The notes: generated by a model not told the origin, from the letters alone. A stretch of DNA of 41,808 nucleotides from an uncultured Clostridia bacterium (GCA_946563605.1 CAMNVW010000002.1:1-41808); one strand, 5' to 3'; counted from the stretch's first letter, positions 34,008 to 41,808 are shown. Translations and numbers: made by a program.

Positions 34008-34643
34008 TTGCTGAATGTCCTTATCTCGGCAATTATTTTGTTTTCTTTTGTGACCGCCTGGTGCGGTGGTCGGATGGAACAGATGTGTACACGGCTGCTT
34101 GCATCCCCGCAAAAGGCGGTGGAACTGACCGTTGCCATCGGGTGCAGTATCTGTTTTTGGAGCGGCATCATGGAAACCGCACAGCGCGCAGGCATCTTAA
34201 AAACACTCTCAAATTTTTTTGCTCCGCTGATTTCTGTCCTTTTCCCAAAGCTCAAAAAGGATTCTGCGGGTGCGCAGGCGGTCTGCACCAACCTTGCGGC
34301 AAATCTGCTTGGACTTGGTGCAGCCTCTGCTCCTGCCGGTATCCGCGCCGTGCAGGAATTTCAAAAAGACACACCCGACAAAACCATCGCGTCGGACAGC
34401 AGTATCCTGATGATTCTGCTCAACACCGCCTCTTTGCAGCTGATTCCCACCACTGCCGCCGCACTCCGTTTGCAGGCAGGCTCTGCCGCTCCCATGGAGA
34501 TTTTGCCGGCGGTGTGGATGGCTTCTGCCCTTTCCATCTTCACCGGCGTGACAGCGGCAAAGCTGGTTTCCCTGTTTTATAAAAACAGCCCCTTGGAGCG
34601 GCAAACCCTTCGCCCGAATCAGCAAAGGAGGAAAACGGTATGA
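34008..34643 (+). CDS. spmA: Spore maturation protein A
   Basis: SpmA and SpmB are membrane proteins needed for proper dehydration of the spore core. The 211-residue protein has the nucleoside-recognition-like gate motif region (GCSICFWSGIMETAQRAG) and NLLGLGAASAPAG, typical of SpmA. It begins with TTG, nine bases after AGGAGG, and overlaps spmB by 4 bp. No clear sigma-A promoter is visible, which would fit control by a sporulation sigma factor. Confidence 0.93.
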   Translation: MLNVLISAIILFSFVTAWCGGRMEQMCTRLLASPQKAVELTVAIGCSICFWSGIMETAQRAGILKTLSNFFAPLISVLFPKLKKDSAGAQAVCTNLAANLLGLGAASAPAGIRAVQEFQKDTPDKTIASDSSILMILLNTASLQLIPTTAAALRLQAGSAAPMEILPAVWMASALSIFTGVTAAKLVSLFYKNSPLERQTLRPNQQRRKTV

Positions 34644-35161
34644 GCTTTCTTTCCAATCTCGTCATTCCGTTGGTTCTCTGTGCCATCTTCGGCGTTGCTC
34701 TGGTACAGAAGGTGGATATTCTCTCTGCCTTTTCACACGGCGTTTTAGAGGGTCTGAAAATCGTTTTGGATATGTTTCCTGCACTGATGCTGCTGACCGT
34801 CGCCATTGGGATGTTTGAATCCTCCGGTGCGCTGGAACTTCTCTCTCGCGCACTCTCGGCGCCTGCGGTGGCACTCGGTCTGCCTGCCGAGCTTCTTCCG
34901 CTTACCTTGCTGCGTCCTCTTTCCGGCAGCGGCGCACTCGTTGTGTTTGAGAACACCCTTTCGCAATACGGTCCAGACAGTCTTCTGGGACGGATTGCCA
35001 GTGTGATGATGGGTTCGACCGAAACCACCTTTTATACCATCGCACTGTACTGTTCCGCCGCAGGCATCAAAAAAAGCCGGTATGCAGCACCGGCTTCTCT
35101 TTGTGCGGATTTAATGGGATTTTGCGCGAGCGTCATGGCGGTTCGGATTTTGCTGCCGTAA
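34640..35161 (+). CDS. spmB: Spore maturation protein B
   Basis: This 173-residue membrane partner of SpmA shows the family's LLRPLSGSGALVVFENTL segment and GSTETTFYTIALYCSAAG near the C terminus. It overlaps spmA by 4 bp with AAAGGAGG upstream. A terminator-like hairpin (35076-35081 with 35089-35094, followed by TTCTCTTT) lies inside the coding region about 65 bp before the stop codon. Confidence 0.94.
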   Translation: MSFLSNLVIPLVLCAIFGVALVQKVDILSAFSHGVLEGLKIVLDMFPALMLLTVAIGMFESSGALELLSRALSAPAVALGLPAELLPLTLLRPLSGSGALVVFENTLSQYGPDSLLGRIASVMMGSTETTFYTIALYCSAAGIKKSRYAAPASLCADLMGFCASVMAVRILLP

Positions 35162-35296
35162 TTTCCCGGGAAATACACACCAACATATCCTTTGTGCAAA
35201 CTTTTCATTTTATTTCCGAAAAAGTAAGACGAAAGCCTTCTCCTCAATCATCATTCTAGCGGTAAACCCGTGGATTCTCCTGCTATCCGATTGTCT

Positions 35297-35318
35297 TTTT
35301 GGCTAATGTGTGCCAAAA
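35297..35318. promoter_or_regulatory. Candidate operator of the XRE regulator
   Basis: A perfect palindrome, TTTTGGC-N8-GCCAAAA, lies 31 bp before the regulator's start codon, where autoregulation would be expected. Confidence 0.5.
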
Positions 35319-35349
35319 TAAGATTAGAAAAACAACAGGAGGCAAAAGT

Positions 35350-36111
35350 ATGTTTCAAATTGACAAGCAAAAATTCGGTGCCTTTATCGCCGCCCTGCGC
35401 AAAGAAAAGGGATTCACCCAACGTGAGCTTGCTGAGCAACTTTTTATCTCCGATAAAGCTGTTAGCAAATGGGAAACGGGAAACAGTTTGCCTAACACTC
35501 CTCTGCTCATTCCTCTGTCGGATTTATTGGGTGTTTCTGTCACCGAACTTCTTTTGTGTGAAAAGATAGCACAGGAAAAGACGCTCGCACCCAACAAGGT
35601 TGAAAATCTTGTCAAAACGGCAATCACCTATGCAAACGAACATCCTCAGCGCGCCTATCAAGTCAACCGCAGGTGGATAGTGCTCTACGCTGTTTCGCTC
35701 TTGGTGGGCTGTATCGGTTTTGCTGCCAACGTGCTGACAAAACAACTTTGCCTGGGGAATTTACAGACCATCATGCTTTTATCCGCTCTTTTCGGCGCAT
35801 ACTTTTGCTGCTTTGTCAAAACCAAATTGCCAGTGCGATATGATGAAGACGAAATTGCCCTCTTCCACGATGGTGTATTCAGCCTGCATCTCCCCGGAAT
35901 AAAACTCAATAACCGCAACTGGGCTTATATCCTTCGCGCCGCCCGTATCTCTCTGTGCTTGTGTCTGTGTCTTTTTCCGATAATCAATTTCATTGCTGTT
36001 CGTACTGCACCGAACCAATGGACGGCGGTCGGAAACATTGTCCTTTTACTGCTCTTTCTTGGTATCTTTTTTATTCCCATGTATTGGGTCGGAAAAAAGC
36101 ATGAATCCTAA
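35350..36111 (+). CDS. XRE-family regulator with C-terminal membrane helices
   Basis: The 253-residue protein has an N-terminal helix-turn-helix (about 8-65, with FTQRELAEQLFISDKAVSKWE) and a linker. Four hydrophobic helices then follow, in roughly the last 130 residues. It is therefore probably a membrane-bound transcription regulator, a layout seen in several Firmicutes; the signal is unknown. I chose the ATG at 35350, after ACAGGAGG. The frame is open from 35299, within the palindrome. Confidence 0.8.
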   Translation: MFQIDKQKFGAFIAALRKEKGFTQRELAEQLFISDKAVSKWETGNSLPNTPLLIPLSDLLGVSVTELLLCEKIAQEKTLAPNKVENLVKTAITYANEHPQRAYQVNRRWIVLYAVSLLVGCIGFAANVLTKQLCLGNLQTIMLLSALFGAYFCCFVKTKLPVRYDEDEIALFHDGVFSLHLPGIKLNNRNWAYILRAARISLCLCLCLFPIINFIAVRTAPNQWTAVGNIVLLLLFLGIFFIPMYWVGKKHES

Positions 36112-36122
36112 AAATCCATTTT

Positions 36123-37322
36123 CTACGGCAAAAAGACAGCCCCCTGTCGGTAATCCAAGCCGCACGGGAACATCTTCTCGGTGAGCAGAAAATACTGGTC
36201 GGTGCAGCGGCTCTCCAACTGTGCAAACTTCTGCGCCGCCGCGGAGGTTTGCTCCAGTCTTGCAAGGCTTGCAGAAACAGGCAGGACAGCGGTCGTTTTC
36301 ATCCGCGAAAGGATTTCCCTGCCCTTGCCGTTTGCACCTAAGATCCGCAGATATGCCGGCGGCTGTTCATGCAAATCCGACGGCATCCCCAAAAAAGCCG
36401 CTGTCACCAGCCGCCGCACTCTGGAAAGCGGGTAGCGTTTTGTCTTGATCCCATCGTAAAGTTCCTGCAATGAGCGCGCCTGCCGAATCGCCTGATACAA
36501 GCGGTTCTCGATACCCTCGGAGCAGTCCGGCAGTTGGGTGAGTTCCTCTTTTCTCCTGCTGCGCAGCACCGACAAAACCGCCCGTTCCCCGCGCAGAAGA
36601 TCGGCGGTCTGTCCATCCATCTGTGCCTGACGGTACAATTCATACGCACTCTGAGGCAGATATTGCTTTGCCGTCTGCCAATCCTGCGCCGCTATCAACT
36701 GCCGAATATAGCTTGCACTGGCAAACTCCCCCACAGGCGTTCCATCATGCGCACTGCCCATCCGTGCGACTGCCATCGGTGCAATCCTCTTTTCCCGATC
36801 GCATCTTTGCAGCTGGTACAGATATTCCACCGCTAAAATATTGTTCGGCTTTTGCAAAAGCCCTGCGATTCTTTCTCCAAACACCTGCTTTACCGCAAGT
36901 TCCCTTGCTTTTGCAAAGGTAAGACCCTTTCGCAGCTCCTGCTGCAACGCTGTTTTTACATTGACGTCATCCAGCGCCGCCGCTGCCTGCTGTAACTCCT
37001 CCAGCTGTGCGTCCTCCGCACCAAAGCAAAGGACATCCGCGCACCCCATCGCACAGGCGGTCTGCACTGCGCCATAGGCAAACCGCTGCGCGCCTGCCAT
37101 CGCATAGCAGACCGGCAGCTCCAGTATCAGATCCGCGCCGTTTTCGAGCGCTGCTTTTGCGCGTATCTGCTTTGGAAAAACAGCAGGCGTTCCGCGCTGG
37201 GTAAAGTTTGGACTCATCACCACCGCAATGTGGTCGATTCCCTGCTCGCGCATTTTTGCAAGCTGCCACCGATGTCCGTTATGAAACGGATTGTACTCCG
37301 CAATCACCACAGCCGTGCGCAT
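36123..37322 (-). CDS. tmcAL: tRNA(Met) cytidine acetate ligase
   Basis: TmcAL activates acetate with ATP and acetylates the wobble cytidine of elongator tRNA(Met) to N4-acetylcytidine. The 399-residue protein begins with the nucleotidyltransferase signature VVIAEYNPFHNGH and contains the usual SPNFTQRG and NILAVEYL segments. I set the start at the ATG at 37322. It is divergent from acetate kinase, which consumes or makes the same small molecule. Its 3' end lies 11 bp from the convergent XRE gene. Confidence 0.92.
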   Translation of the reverse strand: MRTAVVIAEYNPFHNGHRWQLAKMREQGIDHIAVVMSPNFTQRGTPAVFPKQIRAKAALENGADLILELPVCYAMAGAQRFAYGAVQTACAMGCADVLCFGAEDAQLEELQQAAAALDDVNVKTALQQELRKGLTFAKARELAVKQVFGERIAGLLQKPNNILAVEYLYQLQRCDREKRIAPMAVARMGSAHDGTPVGEFASASYIRQLIAAQDWQTAKQYLPQSAYELYRQAQMDGQTADLLRGERAVLSVLRSRRKEELTQLPDCSEGIENRLYQAIRQARSLQELYDGIKTKRYPLSRVRRLVTAAFLGMPSDLHEQPPAYLRILGANGKGREILSRMKTTAVLPVSASLARLEQTSAAAQKFAQLESRCTDQYFLLTEKMFPCGLDYRQGAVFLP

Positions 37323-37453
37323 TTTGTTCACCCCTTTTTGTGATTTTAAGATTATCTCACGGAATTTCCAGTCAAAATTCCCGAAAAAAACAGTCCTGTT
37401 CTGCACTTTTCAAAAAATATTGCCCTATAAAGCGAAAAATCACAGTTTCTCTC

Positions 37454-37482
37454 TTGAAAAGTACACCCAGATATAATAATAT
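37454..37482 (+). promoter_or_regulatory. Candidate promoter of ackA
   Basis: TTGAAA (37454-37459), a 17-bp spacer and TAATAT (37477-37482) lie in an AT-rich stretch. TACACC (37462-37467) and GGTGTA (37487-37492) form an inverted repeat around the -10 region that may bind a regulator. Confidence 0.5.
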
Positions 37483-37563
37483 ATTAGGTGTATAAAGGTG
37501 TCAACCTTGCCCCTGTGCCCTTGCGCTCAGGAGCGTTTCAATTTTTTATGGGAGGAATTTAAA

Positions 37564-38757
37564 ATGAAAATTCTCGTTTTAAACTGTGGAAGTTCATCCT
37601 TAAAGTATCAGCTGATTGATATGGAAAATGAAGAAGTTCTGACAAAAGGTCTGTGCGAAAGAATCGGTATCGAAGGTTCCGTTCTGACCCACAAAGTACC
37701 AGGCAAAGACAACTATATTGTTGAGACCCCAATGCCAGACCATTCCGTAGCAGTTCAGCTGGTTCTGGATGCTCTGACCGACAAAGAGCACGGTGTTATC
37801 AACTCTGTTGATGAGATCAATGCTATCGGTCACCGCGTACTCCACGGCGGTACAAAATTCACAAAATCCATCGTTGTTGACGCTGACGTTAAAGCTGCTA
37901 TCCGCGAGTGCTTTGACCTCGGTCCTCTCCACAACCCAGCTAACCTGATGGGTATTGAAGCTTGCGAAAAAGTTTGCCCAGGCAAACCAAACGTAGCTGT
38001 ATTCGATACCACCTTCGGTATGGGCATGGATGAAAAATCCTACCTGTATGCAATTCCACATGAGTACTATGAGAAATACGGCATCCGCCGCTACGGTTTC
38101 CACGGTACCAGCCACGGATTTGTTTCCAAAGAAGCAATCAAATTCGGCGGTCTGAAAGAGGATGCAAAAGTTATCGTTTGCCATGTCGGCAACGGCGCTT
38201 CCATCTCCGCTTCCATTGGCGGCAAATGTGTAGATACCTCCATGGGTCTGACCCCTCTGGAAGGTCTGATCATGGGTACCCGTTCCGGCGATATCGACCC
38301 AGCTGTTATCCAGTACATCTGCAACAAAGAAAACAAAACAGCTGACGAAGTTGTTACCATGCTCAACAAGAAATCCGGTCTGCTCGGCATGAGCGGCGGT
38401 CTGTCCTCCGACTGCAGAGATATCACAAAAGCTGCTGAAGAAGGCAACCACCTCGCACAGGTTACTCTGGATGCTTACACCTACCGCATTGCTAAATACG
38501 TTGGCGCATACGCTGCTGCTATGAACGGCGTTGACGCTATCGCATTCACCGCTGGCGTTGGTGAAAACGACATCGAAATCAGAGAAGAACTCTGCGAGAA
38601 ATACTGGGGCTACCTCGGTGTTAAGATCGACAAAGAAGCAAACCACACCAGAGGCGAAAACAAAGTTATCTCCGCTGCTGATTCCAAGGTTAAAGTTATG
38701 GTTATCCCAACCAACGAAGAGCTTGCAATCGCTAGAGATACTCTGGCTCTCATCTAA
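37564..38757 (+). CDS. ackA: Acetate kinase
   Basis: This enzyme makes ATP and acetate from acetyl phosphate and ADP, the main energy-yielding step after pyruvate is oxidised. The 397-residue protein has the N-terminal LNCGSSSLKYQ, the central VFDTTFG and GFHGTSHGFV, and the C-terminal FTAGVGEN motifs. I chose the ATG at 37564, after GGGAGG. Codon choice is strongly biased (AAA, GTT, GCT), as in a highly expressed gene. No phosphotransacetylase gene is adjacent. Confidence 0.98.
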   Translation: MKILVLNCGSSSLKYQLIDMENEEVLTKGLCERIGIEGSVLTHKVPGKDNYIVETPMPDHSVAVQLVLDALTDKEHGVINSVDEINAIGHRVLHGGTKFTKSIVVDADVKAAIRECFDLGPLHNPANLMGIEACEKVCPGKPNVAVFDTTFGMGMDEKSYLYAIPHEYYEKYGIRRYGFHGTSHGFVSKEAIKFGGLKEDAKVIVCHVGNGASISASIGGKCVDTSMGLTPLEGLIMGTRSGDIDPAVIQYICNKENKTADEVVTMLNKKSGLLGMSGGLSSDCRDITKAAEEGNHLAQVTLDAYTYRIAKYVGAYAAAMNGVDAIAFTAGVGENDIEIREELCEKYWGYLGVKIDKEANHTRGENKVISAADSKVKVMVIPTNEELAIARDTLALI

Positions 38758-38776
38758 GTTTTCTTGTAAAACTATC

Positions 38777-38811
38777 AACGCTCCTGTCCGTTTGGACAGG
38801 AGCGTTTTTTT
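38777..38811 (+). terminator. Terminator of ackA
   Basis: A perfect 13-bp stem (38777-38789 with 38794-38806) is followed by a T tract. Confidence 0.9.
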
Positions 38812-38822
38812 GTTGACAAACT

Positions 38823-39467
38823 TTAAACAGCAAGGTAAAGCCGGCAATTTTGAAAATCATAGTCCTTCCCCAAACAGGAAACCTTCCCTTCCAGCAAGAG
38901 ATAGCCGGTTTGCTGGTCTGCATCCGTCATCGAAAAGGAAAAATCCAACGGCAGGGTCACTCTGCCGTCCTCGGAAAACTGGATTGGCACGACCTGTGCT
39001 TCCCTATTTGGCGCGCAGAGGGTCAGTGTAAAATCATGCAGGTGGCAATCCTGTTTGCAATAAACGTCCATGGAGAAAGAGGAAAGCTTTGCACAATACG
39101 CATCCTCCCCCGTTTTTTCCAGCGTGTAACCACAGGAAAAAGCCGCTTTCGCCAATGCTTTTTCGGCGTTGCCACTTTGTATCTCCTCTGTCTGCGCTGT
39201 GGGTTGCAAAAGCAGCAGAATGCCTTGCGCCGCCTTTTCTTTCGGATAAATCATCCGAAACCAAAACGGGATCTCGCCGCTGCCGTTCCCCTCCCGATGC
39301 CGTCCGGAAAATTCCATCACCTGACTGACTGCTGTATCGATACGCCTTTCCATCAGGATACGCTCGGCTGTTTGACTCCTCAGCCAGACCAGAGAACAGG
39401 CTAACAGCAGCGTCAGAATACCGAGCACCACTCTTGGGAAAACTGGAGATTTTTCTATCTCCCTCAC
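38823..39467 (-). CDS. Hypothetical membrane-anchored protein
   Basis: I do not recognise the family. The 214-residue protein has one N-terminal membrane helix (about 12-28), then an alpha/beta region and a beta-rich C-terminal part with paired cysteines (CGYTLEK, CKQDC, LTLCAP) that could form disulfides outside the cell. The start is a GTG at 39467 lying directly after AGGGGG, a poor spacing, so the true start could be a little further on. It has its own promoter just upstream and shares the ackA terminator region. Confidence 0.55.
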   Translation of the reverse strand: MREIEKSPVFPRVVLGILTLLLACSLVWLRSQTAERILMERRIDTAVSQVMEFSGRHREGNGSGEIPFWFRMIYPKEKAAQGILLLLQPTAQTEEIQSGNAEKALAKAAFSCGYTLEKTGEDAYCAKLSSFSMDVYCKQDCHLHDFTLTLCAPNREAQVVPIQFSEDGRVTLPLDFSFSMTDADQQTGYLLLEGKVSCLGKDYDFQNCRLYLAV

Positions 39468-39490
39468 CCCCTATCGTATATGTTATTGAT

Positions 39491-39519
39491 ATGCTAACAT
39501 ACCCTTTATTTGCGGTCAA
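39491..39519 (-). promoter_or_regulatory. Promoter of the hypothetical membrane-anchored protein
   Basis: On the minus strand TTGACC (39519-39514), a 17-bp spacer and TAGCAT (39496-39491) preceded by TGT are found. An inverted repeat, TATGTTA-N9-TAACATA (39479-39501), overlaps the -10. The rest of 39520-39723 is AT-rich and I see no gene in it. Confidence 0.5.
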
Positions 39520-39723
39520 CCATTATAGAAAACAACAATATTTATAATCATACAGAAAAGCCTTTCCGTCCACTTCTGTTTTAGAATAATTATCCTAAAA
39601 TAACTCAAACCTGCACCAAACGATATATAAAATGTATGTTTATAAGGTGCATTTTTCTTGTTTTTATTGCAGACCGATTGAGGAAATCAATAGGAGAAAA
39701 AAATCTTTTTTGACGGATTACTC

Positions 39724-39752
39724 TTGCATCCCATAGATTCTGACGGTAAAAT
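39724..39752 (+). promoter_or_regulatory. Candidate promoter of glsA
   Basis: TTGCAT (39724-39729), a 17-bp spacer and TAAAAT (39747-39752) lie 48 bp before the start codon. An overlapping alternative is TTGACG (39710-39715) with TAGATT (39734-39739) at 18 bp. Confidence 0.5.
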
Positions 39753-39799
39753 AAGAAGTACCGACTTGTTATCACGATCAATCTTGAAAGGAAGATATT

Positions 39800-40720
39800 A
39801 TGCTTACTCAAGAATGCCTTGAAGATGCTGTCAAATACGGCCAATGCTTTGTCAAACTCGGAAAACCCGCTGAATATATCCCGGAGCTTGCTCGGGTCAA
39901 TAAATATCATCTGGGCGCTTGCGTGGTTGGTTTGGACGGCACCATCATGGAGTACGGGGACACCCGCATACCGTTTACCATCCAGAGTATTTCCAAAATC
40001 GCCTCGCTGATTCTGGCAATCAACGACAAAGGCTCGGACTATCTGTTCCATGACAAGGTGGGCGTAGAACCGACCGGCGATCCGTTTAACTCGATCATCA
40101 AACTGGAAACCAAGACCAGACCTTTCAATCCGTTTATCAACGCCGGCGCTATCACCGTTGCCAGCTGCATCGATGGAAAAGACTCCGATGAAAAATTCGG
40201 CCGCTTTCTTGCCTTCGTCCGCAAGCTGTGCGGCAACGAGGAGATCACCCTCAACGAATCTGTTTATCTCTCCGAAAAGGCGACCGGCGACCGCAACCGC
40301 GCGCTTGCCTACTATCTGAAGGCCTCCGGTATTCTGGAAGGCAACGTGGAGGAATGTCTGGACTTTTACTTCAAAATGTGTTCGGTCAATGTTACCGCGG
40401 TGGATATTGCCCAAATGAGCGCTGTGCTGGCAAATCACGGAACCTGCCCTTCCAGCGGAGAGGTGCTCATCGAACCCCACAGTGCAAAAGCAATCCGTTC
40501 CCTGATGCTCACCTGCGGAATGTACGACGGCTCCGGTGAATTTGCCATGACCGTCGGCTTCCCTGCCAAAAGCGGCGTTGGCGGCGGCATTGCGGCGTCA
40601 CTGGTTGACCGCATGGGTATCGGCGTATTCGGTCCGTCGCTCGACGAAAAAGGCAACAGCATTGGCGGTATTAAAATTCTGGAATACCTGTCCCAGAAGC
40701 TGGACTTTAACCTGTTCTAA
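39800..40720 (+). CDS. glsA: Glutaminase
   Basis: This enzyme hydrolyses glutamine to glutamate and ammonia. The 306-residue protein is a serine-dependent beta-lactamase-fold glutaminase with the catalytic SxxK as Ser63-Ile-Ser-Lys66. It also has FNPFINAGAI and the C-terminal KSGVGGGI motif. The length matches the family (about 308). It could feed glutamate into the methylaspartate pathway encoded at the other end of the window. AAAGGAAG precedes the ATG. Confidence 0.96.
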   Translation: MLTQECLEDAVKYGQCFVKLGKPAEYIPELARVNKYHLGACVVGLDGTIMEYGDTRIPFTIQSISKIASLILAINDKGSDYLFHDKVGVEPTGDPFNSIIKLETKTRPFNPFINAGAITVASCIDGKDSDEKFGRFLAFVRKLCGNEEITLNESVYLSEKATGDRNRALAYYLKASGILEGNVEECLDFYFKMCSVNVTAVDIAQMSAVLANHGTCPSSGEVLIEPHSAKAIRSLMLTCGMYDGSGEFAMTVGFPAKSGVGGGIAASLVDRMGIGVFGPSLDEKGNSIGGIKILEYLSQKLDFNLF

Positions 40721-40773
40721 ATCTGTTTATAAAAAAAGAGCCTGAGAAATTGGGCGGTATCCATAAAACAGTT

Positions 40774-40810
40774 AAACCGACCTACGATTTGCTCATAGGT
40801 CGGTTTTGTT
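40774..40810 (+). terminator. Terminator of glsA
   Basis: An 11-bp stem (40774-40784 with 40796-40806) with an 11-nt loop runs into TTTTGTTTG. Confidence 0.7.
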
Positions 40811-40823
40811 TGTATTATGTACT

Positions 40824-40933
40824 GGCGCGGGAGCGCCCAAGGCTCCCTTTACACAAGGGAGCCTTGGGTGCGGCGCAAAACCGCACTACACACTGAAAGG
40901 TGTATAGAAGTGCGCCCTTTAGTTCCTAAAGGG
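40824..40933. repeat. Hairpin-rich, repeat-like element
   Basis: Five successive hairpins are packed into 110 bp: 40824-40837 (5 bp), 40836-40868 (perfect 14 bp), 40868-40886 (6 bp), 40887-40904 (5 bp) and 40915-40933 (perfect 8 bp). Sequences with an AAGGCTCCCTT/AAGGGAGCCTT core are, as I recall, dispersed in many Clostridia. No coding potential is visible. Confidence 0.6.
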
Positions 40934-40970
40934 GGTTCAACAACCCTGCAAATTGCAGCTTGTCAATTAT

Positions 40971-41210
40971 CTATTGATCTACTTTCTCAATTTTGAACAC
41001 ATTTATTGTATCTACATCCGGGCAACAGAAAACATTGCTCTTTAACTTACCACCATAGCGTAAGATATCGATCATAGGAAAAAGAACGTGAGCAGCCATT
41101 GGACACAGCTTTCCTCTTTCTGTGTCAAAATCAAAAGTATCTCCAACCTTGTGTCCTCTGTGGCAAGGACAAGTACCTTTTTGTTCTACCAAAGTTATTT
41201 TAATCTTCAT
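40971..41210 (-). CDS. TIGR04076 family protein
   Basis: The 79-residue protein has four cysteines near CPCHRGHKVGD, LCPMAAH and FCCPD, as in the small TIGR04076 family of unknown function. The cysteine and histidine pattern suggests a metal or Fe-S site. Its start codon overlaps the stop of the upstream pyridoxamine-kinase-like gene by 4 bp, so the two are probably translated together. Confidence 0.8.
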   Translation of the reverse strand: MKIKITLVEQKGTCPCHRGHKVGDTFDFDTERGKLCPMAAHVLFPMIDILRYGGKLKSNVFCCPDVDTINVFKIEKVDQ

Positions 41211-41808
41211 AATTTCCCCTCGCTTATGTAACGCTCGATATCAACACCGAAAAATTTTTCTTTCTTATCGAGGTTATCTATAATAATGATTCTTACCGTT
41301 TCCATTGCGTGTTTGGTGGCATCATACAACGACTCACCGTTCAGCACGTCGCTGACAAGAACTGCGGAAAAGATATCTCCTGTTCCAGGGAAACGAACGT
41401 CTATCAGTTCAAATCCAATTTTGAAGTTCTCATCCTTTGTGTGGTCATATCCAATAACGCAGTTTTCACCATTCACAGAAGTGCTTGTAATGACAACAGA
41501 TTTACAACCAAGCTGACGCACACTCTCAATCAATTCATCTGCTTCATCCTGACTCAAAGTATCTCTGCTGTAAAAACGATTTGTCAAGAAACAAGCTTCA
41601 GTGAAGTTGGGAATCAGAATGTCGGCGTATGAACTAAGTTTTCTCATAATCGCTACATTGTTATCTGTCATTCCATTGTATAGTTTCCCTTCGTCACCCA
41701 TAATTGGATCTACAACAACCAACAACTTGTCTGTGCCTTGATTGTTAATTAGGCGCTCAACAATGTTAATTTGTTTAGGACTAACCATAAAACCCGTGGA
41801 AATACAAT
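41207..41808 (-). CDS. Pyridoxamine/pyridoxal kinase, partial (5' end outside window)
   Basis: This is the C-terminal 200 residues of a ribokinase-family kinase that phosphorylates B6 vitamers. The frame is open to the right edge, where STGFMVSPKQ matches the SGFLxSPEQ segment of pyridoxamine kinases, so the ATG at 41788 is internal. VVDPIMGDEGKLYNG and the catalytic PGTGDIFSA (GTGD with the base Asp) are visible. The partner gene downstream is the TIGR04076 protein. Confidence 0.85.
   Translation of the reverse strand, partial: CISTGFMVSPKQINIVERLINNQGTDKLLVVVDPIMGDEGKLYNGMTDNNVAIMRKLSSYADILIPNFTEACFLTNRFYSRDTLSQDEADELIESVRQLGCKSVVITSTSVNGENCVIGYDHTKDENFKIGFELIDVRFPGTGDIFSAVLVSDVLNGESLYDATKHAMETVRIIIIDNLDKKEKFFGVDIERYISEGKL

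Noticed and set aside
39034-39519. 161-codon minus-strand frame overlapping the hypothetical gene
   Set aside because: Its start lies within the promoter of the overlapping frame, and its sequence has no membrane helix or other protein-like pattern. The frame at 39467-38823 has both a promoter and a membrane anchor.
1-41808. Mobile elements, CRISPR arrays, tRNA and rRNA genes
   Set aside because: No transposase, integrase, phage protein, regularly spaced repeat, tRNA-like cloverleaf or rRNA segment was seen on either strand.

Overview
The window looks like the chromosome of an anaerobic, endospore-forming member of the Clostridia, probably a Ruminococcaceae/Oscillospirales-type gut organism. 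The evidence is the spore-maturation pair spmA-spmB, a PerR-rubrerythrin oxidative-stress unit, oxygen-sensitive Fe-S and B12 enzymes, strong Shine-Dalgarno sites with frequent TTG and GTG starts, moderate G+C, and a glutamate-fermentation locus of the Clostridium tetanomorphum type. No tRNA, rRNA, insertion sequence, phage gene or CRISPR array was seen.

Positions 394-10894 (minus strand) hold one long operon for the methylaspartate pathway. In transcription order it encodes mesaconase (class I fumarase-like alpha and beta), the GlmS, GlmL and GlmE components of B12-dependent glutamate mutase, methylaspartate ammonia-lyase, an unusual P-loop protein with a motif like the second additional domain of alanyl-tRNA synthetase, a cob(I)alamin adenosyltransferase, and the gamma, beta and alpha subunits of a citrate/citramalate lyase. 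Together these take glutamate through 3-methylaspartate, mesaconate and citramalate to acetate and pyruvate. Two strong hairpins without U tracts bracket mal inside the operon. Glutaminase (39800) and acetate kinase (37564) lie at the other end of the window and fit the same energy metabolism.

Positions 11544-18592 carry ordinary housekeeping and accessory genes: a short QueG-like protein, a YitT transporter with a hairpin in its 5' leader, a lipoprotein, a GNAT, a hexapeptide acetyltransferase, two small membrane proteins, a ferredoxin-type aldo/keto reductase and rpe. A divergent MecA-like gene follows.

Positions 19207-22585 hold the most unusual system. It is an rnfC-D-E-A operon without rnfG or rnfB. 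The membrane subunits lack most of the residues that hold redox cofactors in known Rnf/Nqr complexes, while the two [4Fe-4S] motifs of the C subunit are intact. A membrane-anchored glycoside-hydrolase-like protein (22619) is in the same transcription unit.

Positions 23846-30333 contain a tiny membrane protein, rbr and perR, an L10-type autoregulatory leader with rplJ-rplL, a YgiQ radical SAM protein, a surface metallo-beta-lactamase-fold protein and a DUF3006 protein. Positions 30382-33139 form an arsenic/metal-type unit: an ArsR repressor fused in frame to a CobW-family GTPase, a thioredoxin-like protein and a COG0701 permease, with three related palindromic operators on its two promoters. 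The remainder holds DUF378, an AbrB-type regulator, spmAB, an XRE regulator with membrane helices, tmcAL, ackA, an unknown membrane-anchored protein, glsA, a hairpin-rich repeat-like segment, a TIGR04076 protein and the 3' part of a pyridoxamine kinase gene that runs off the right end.
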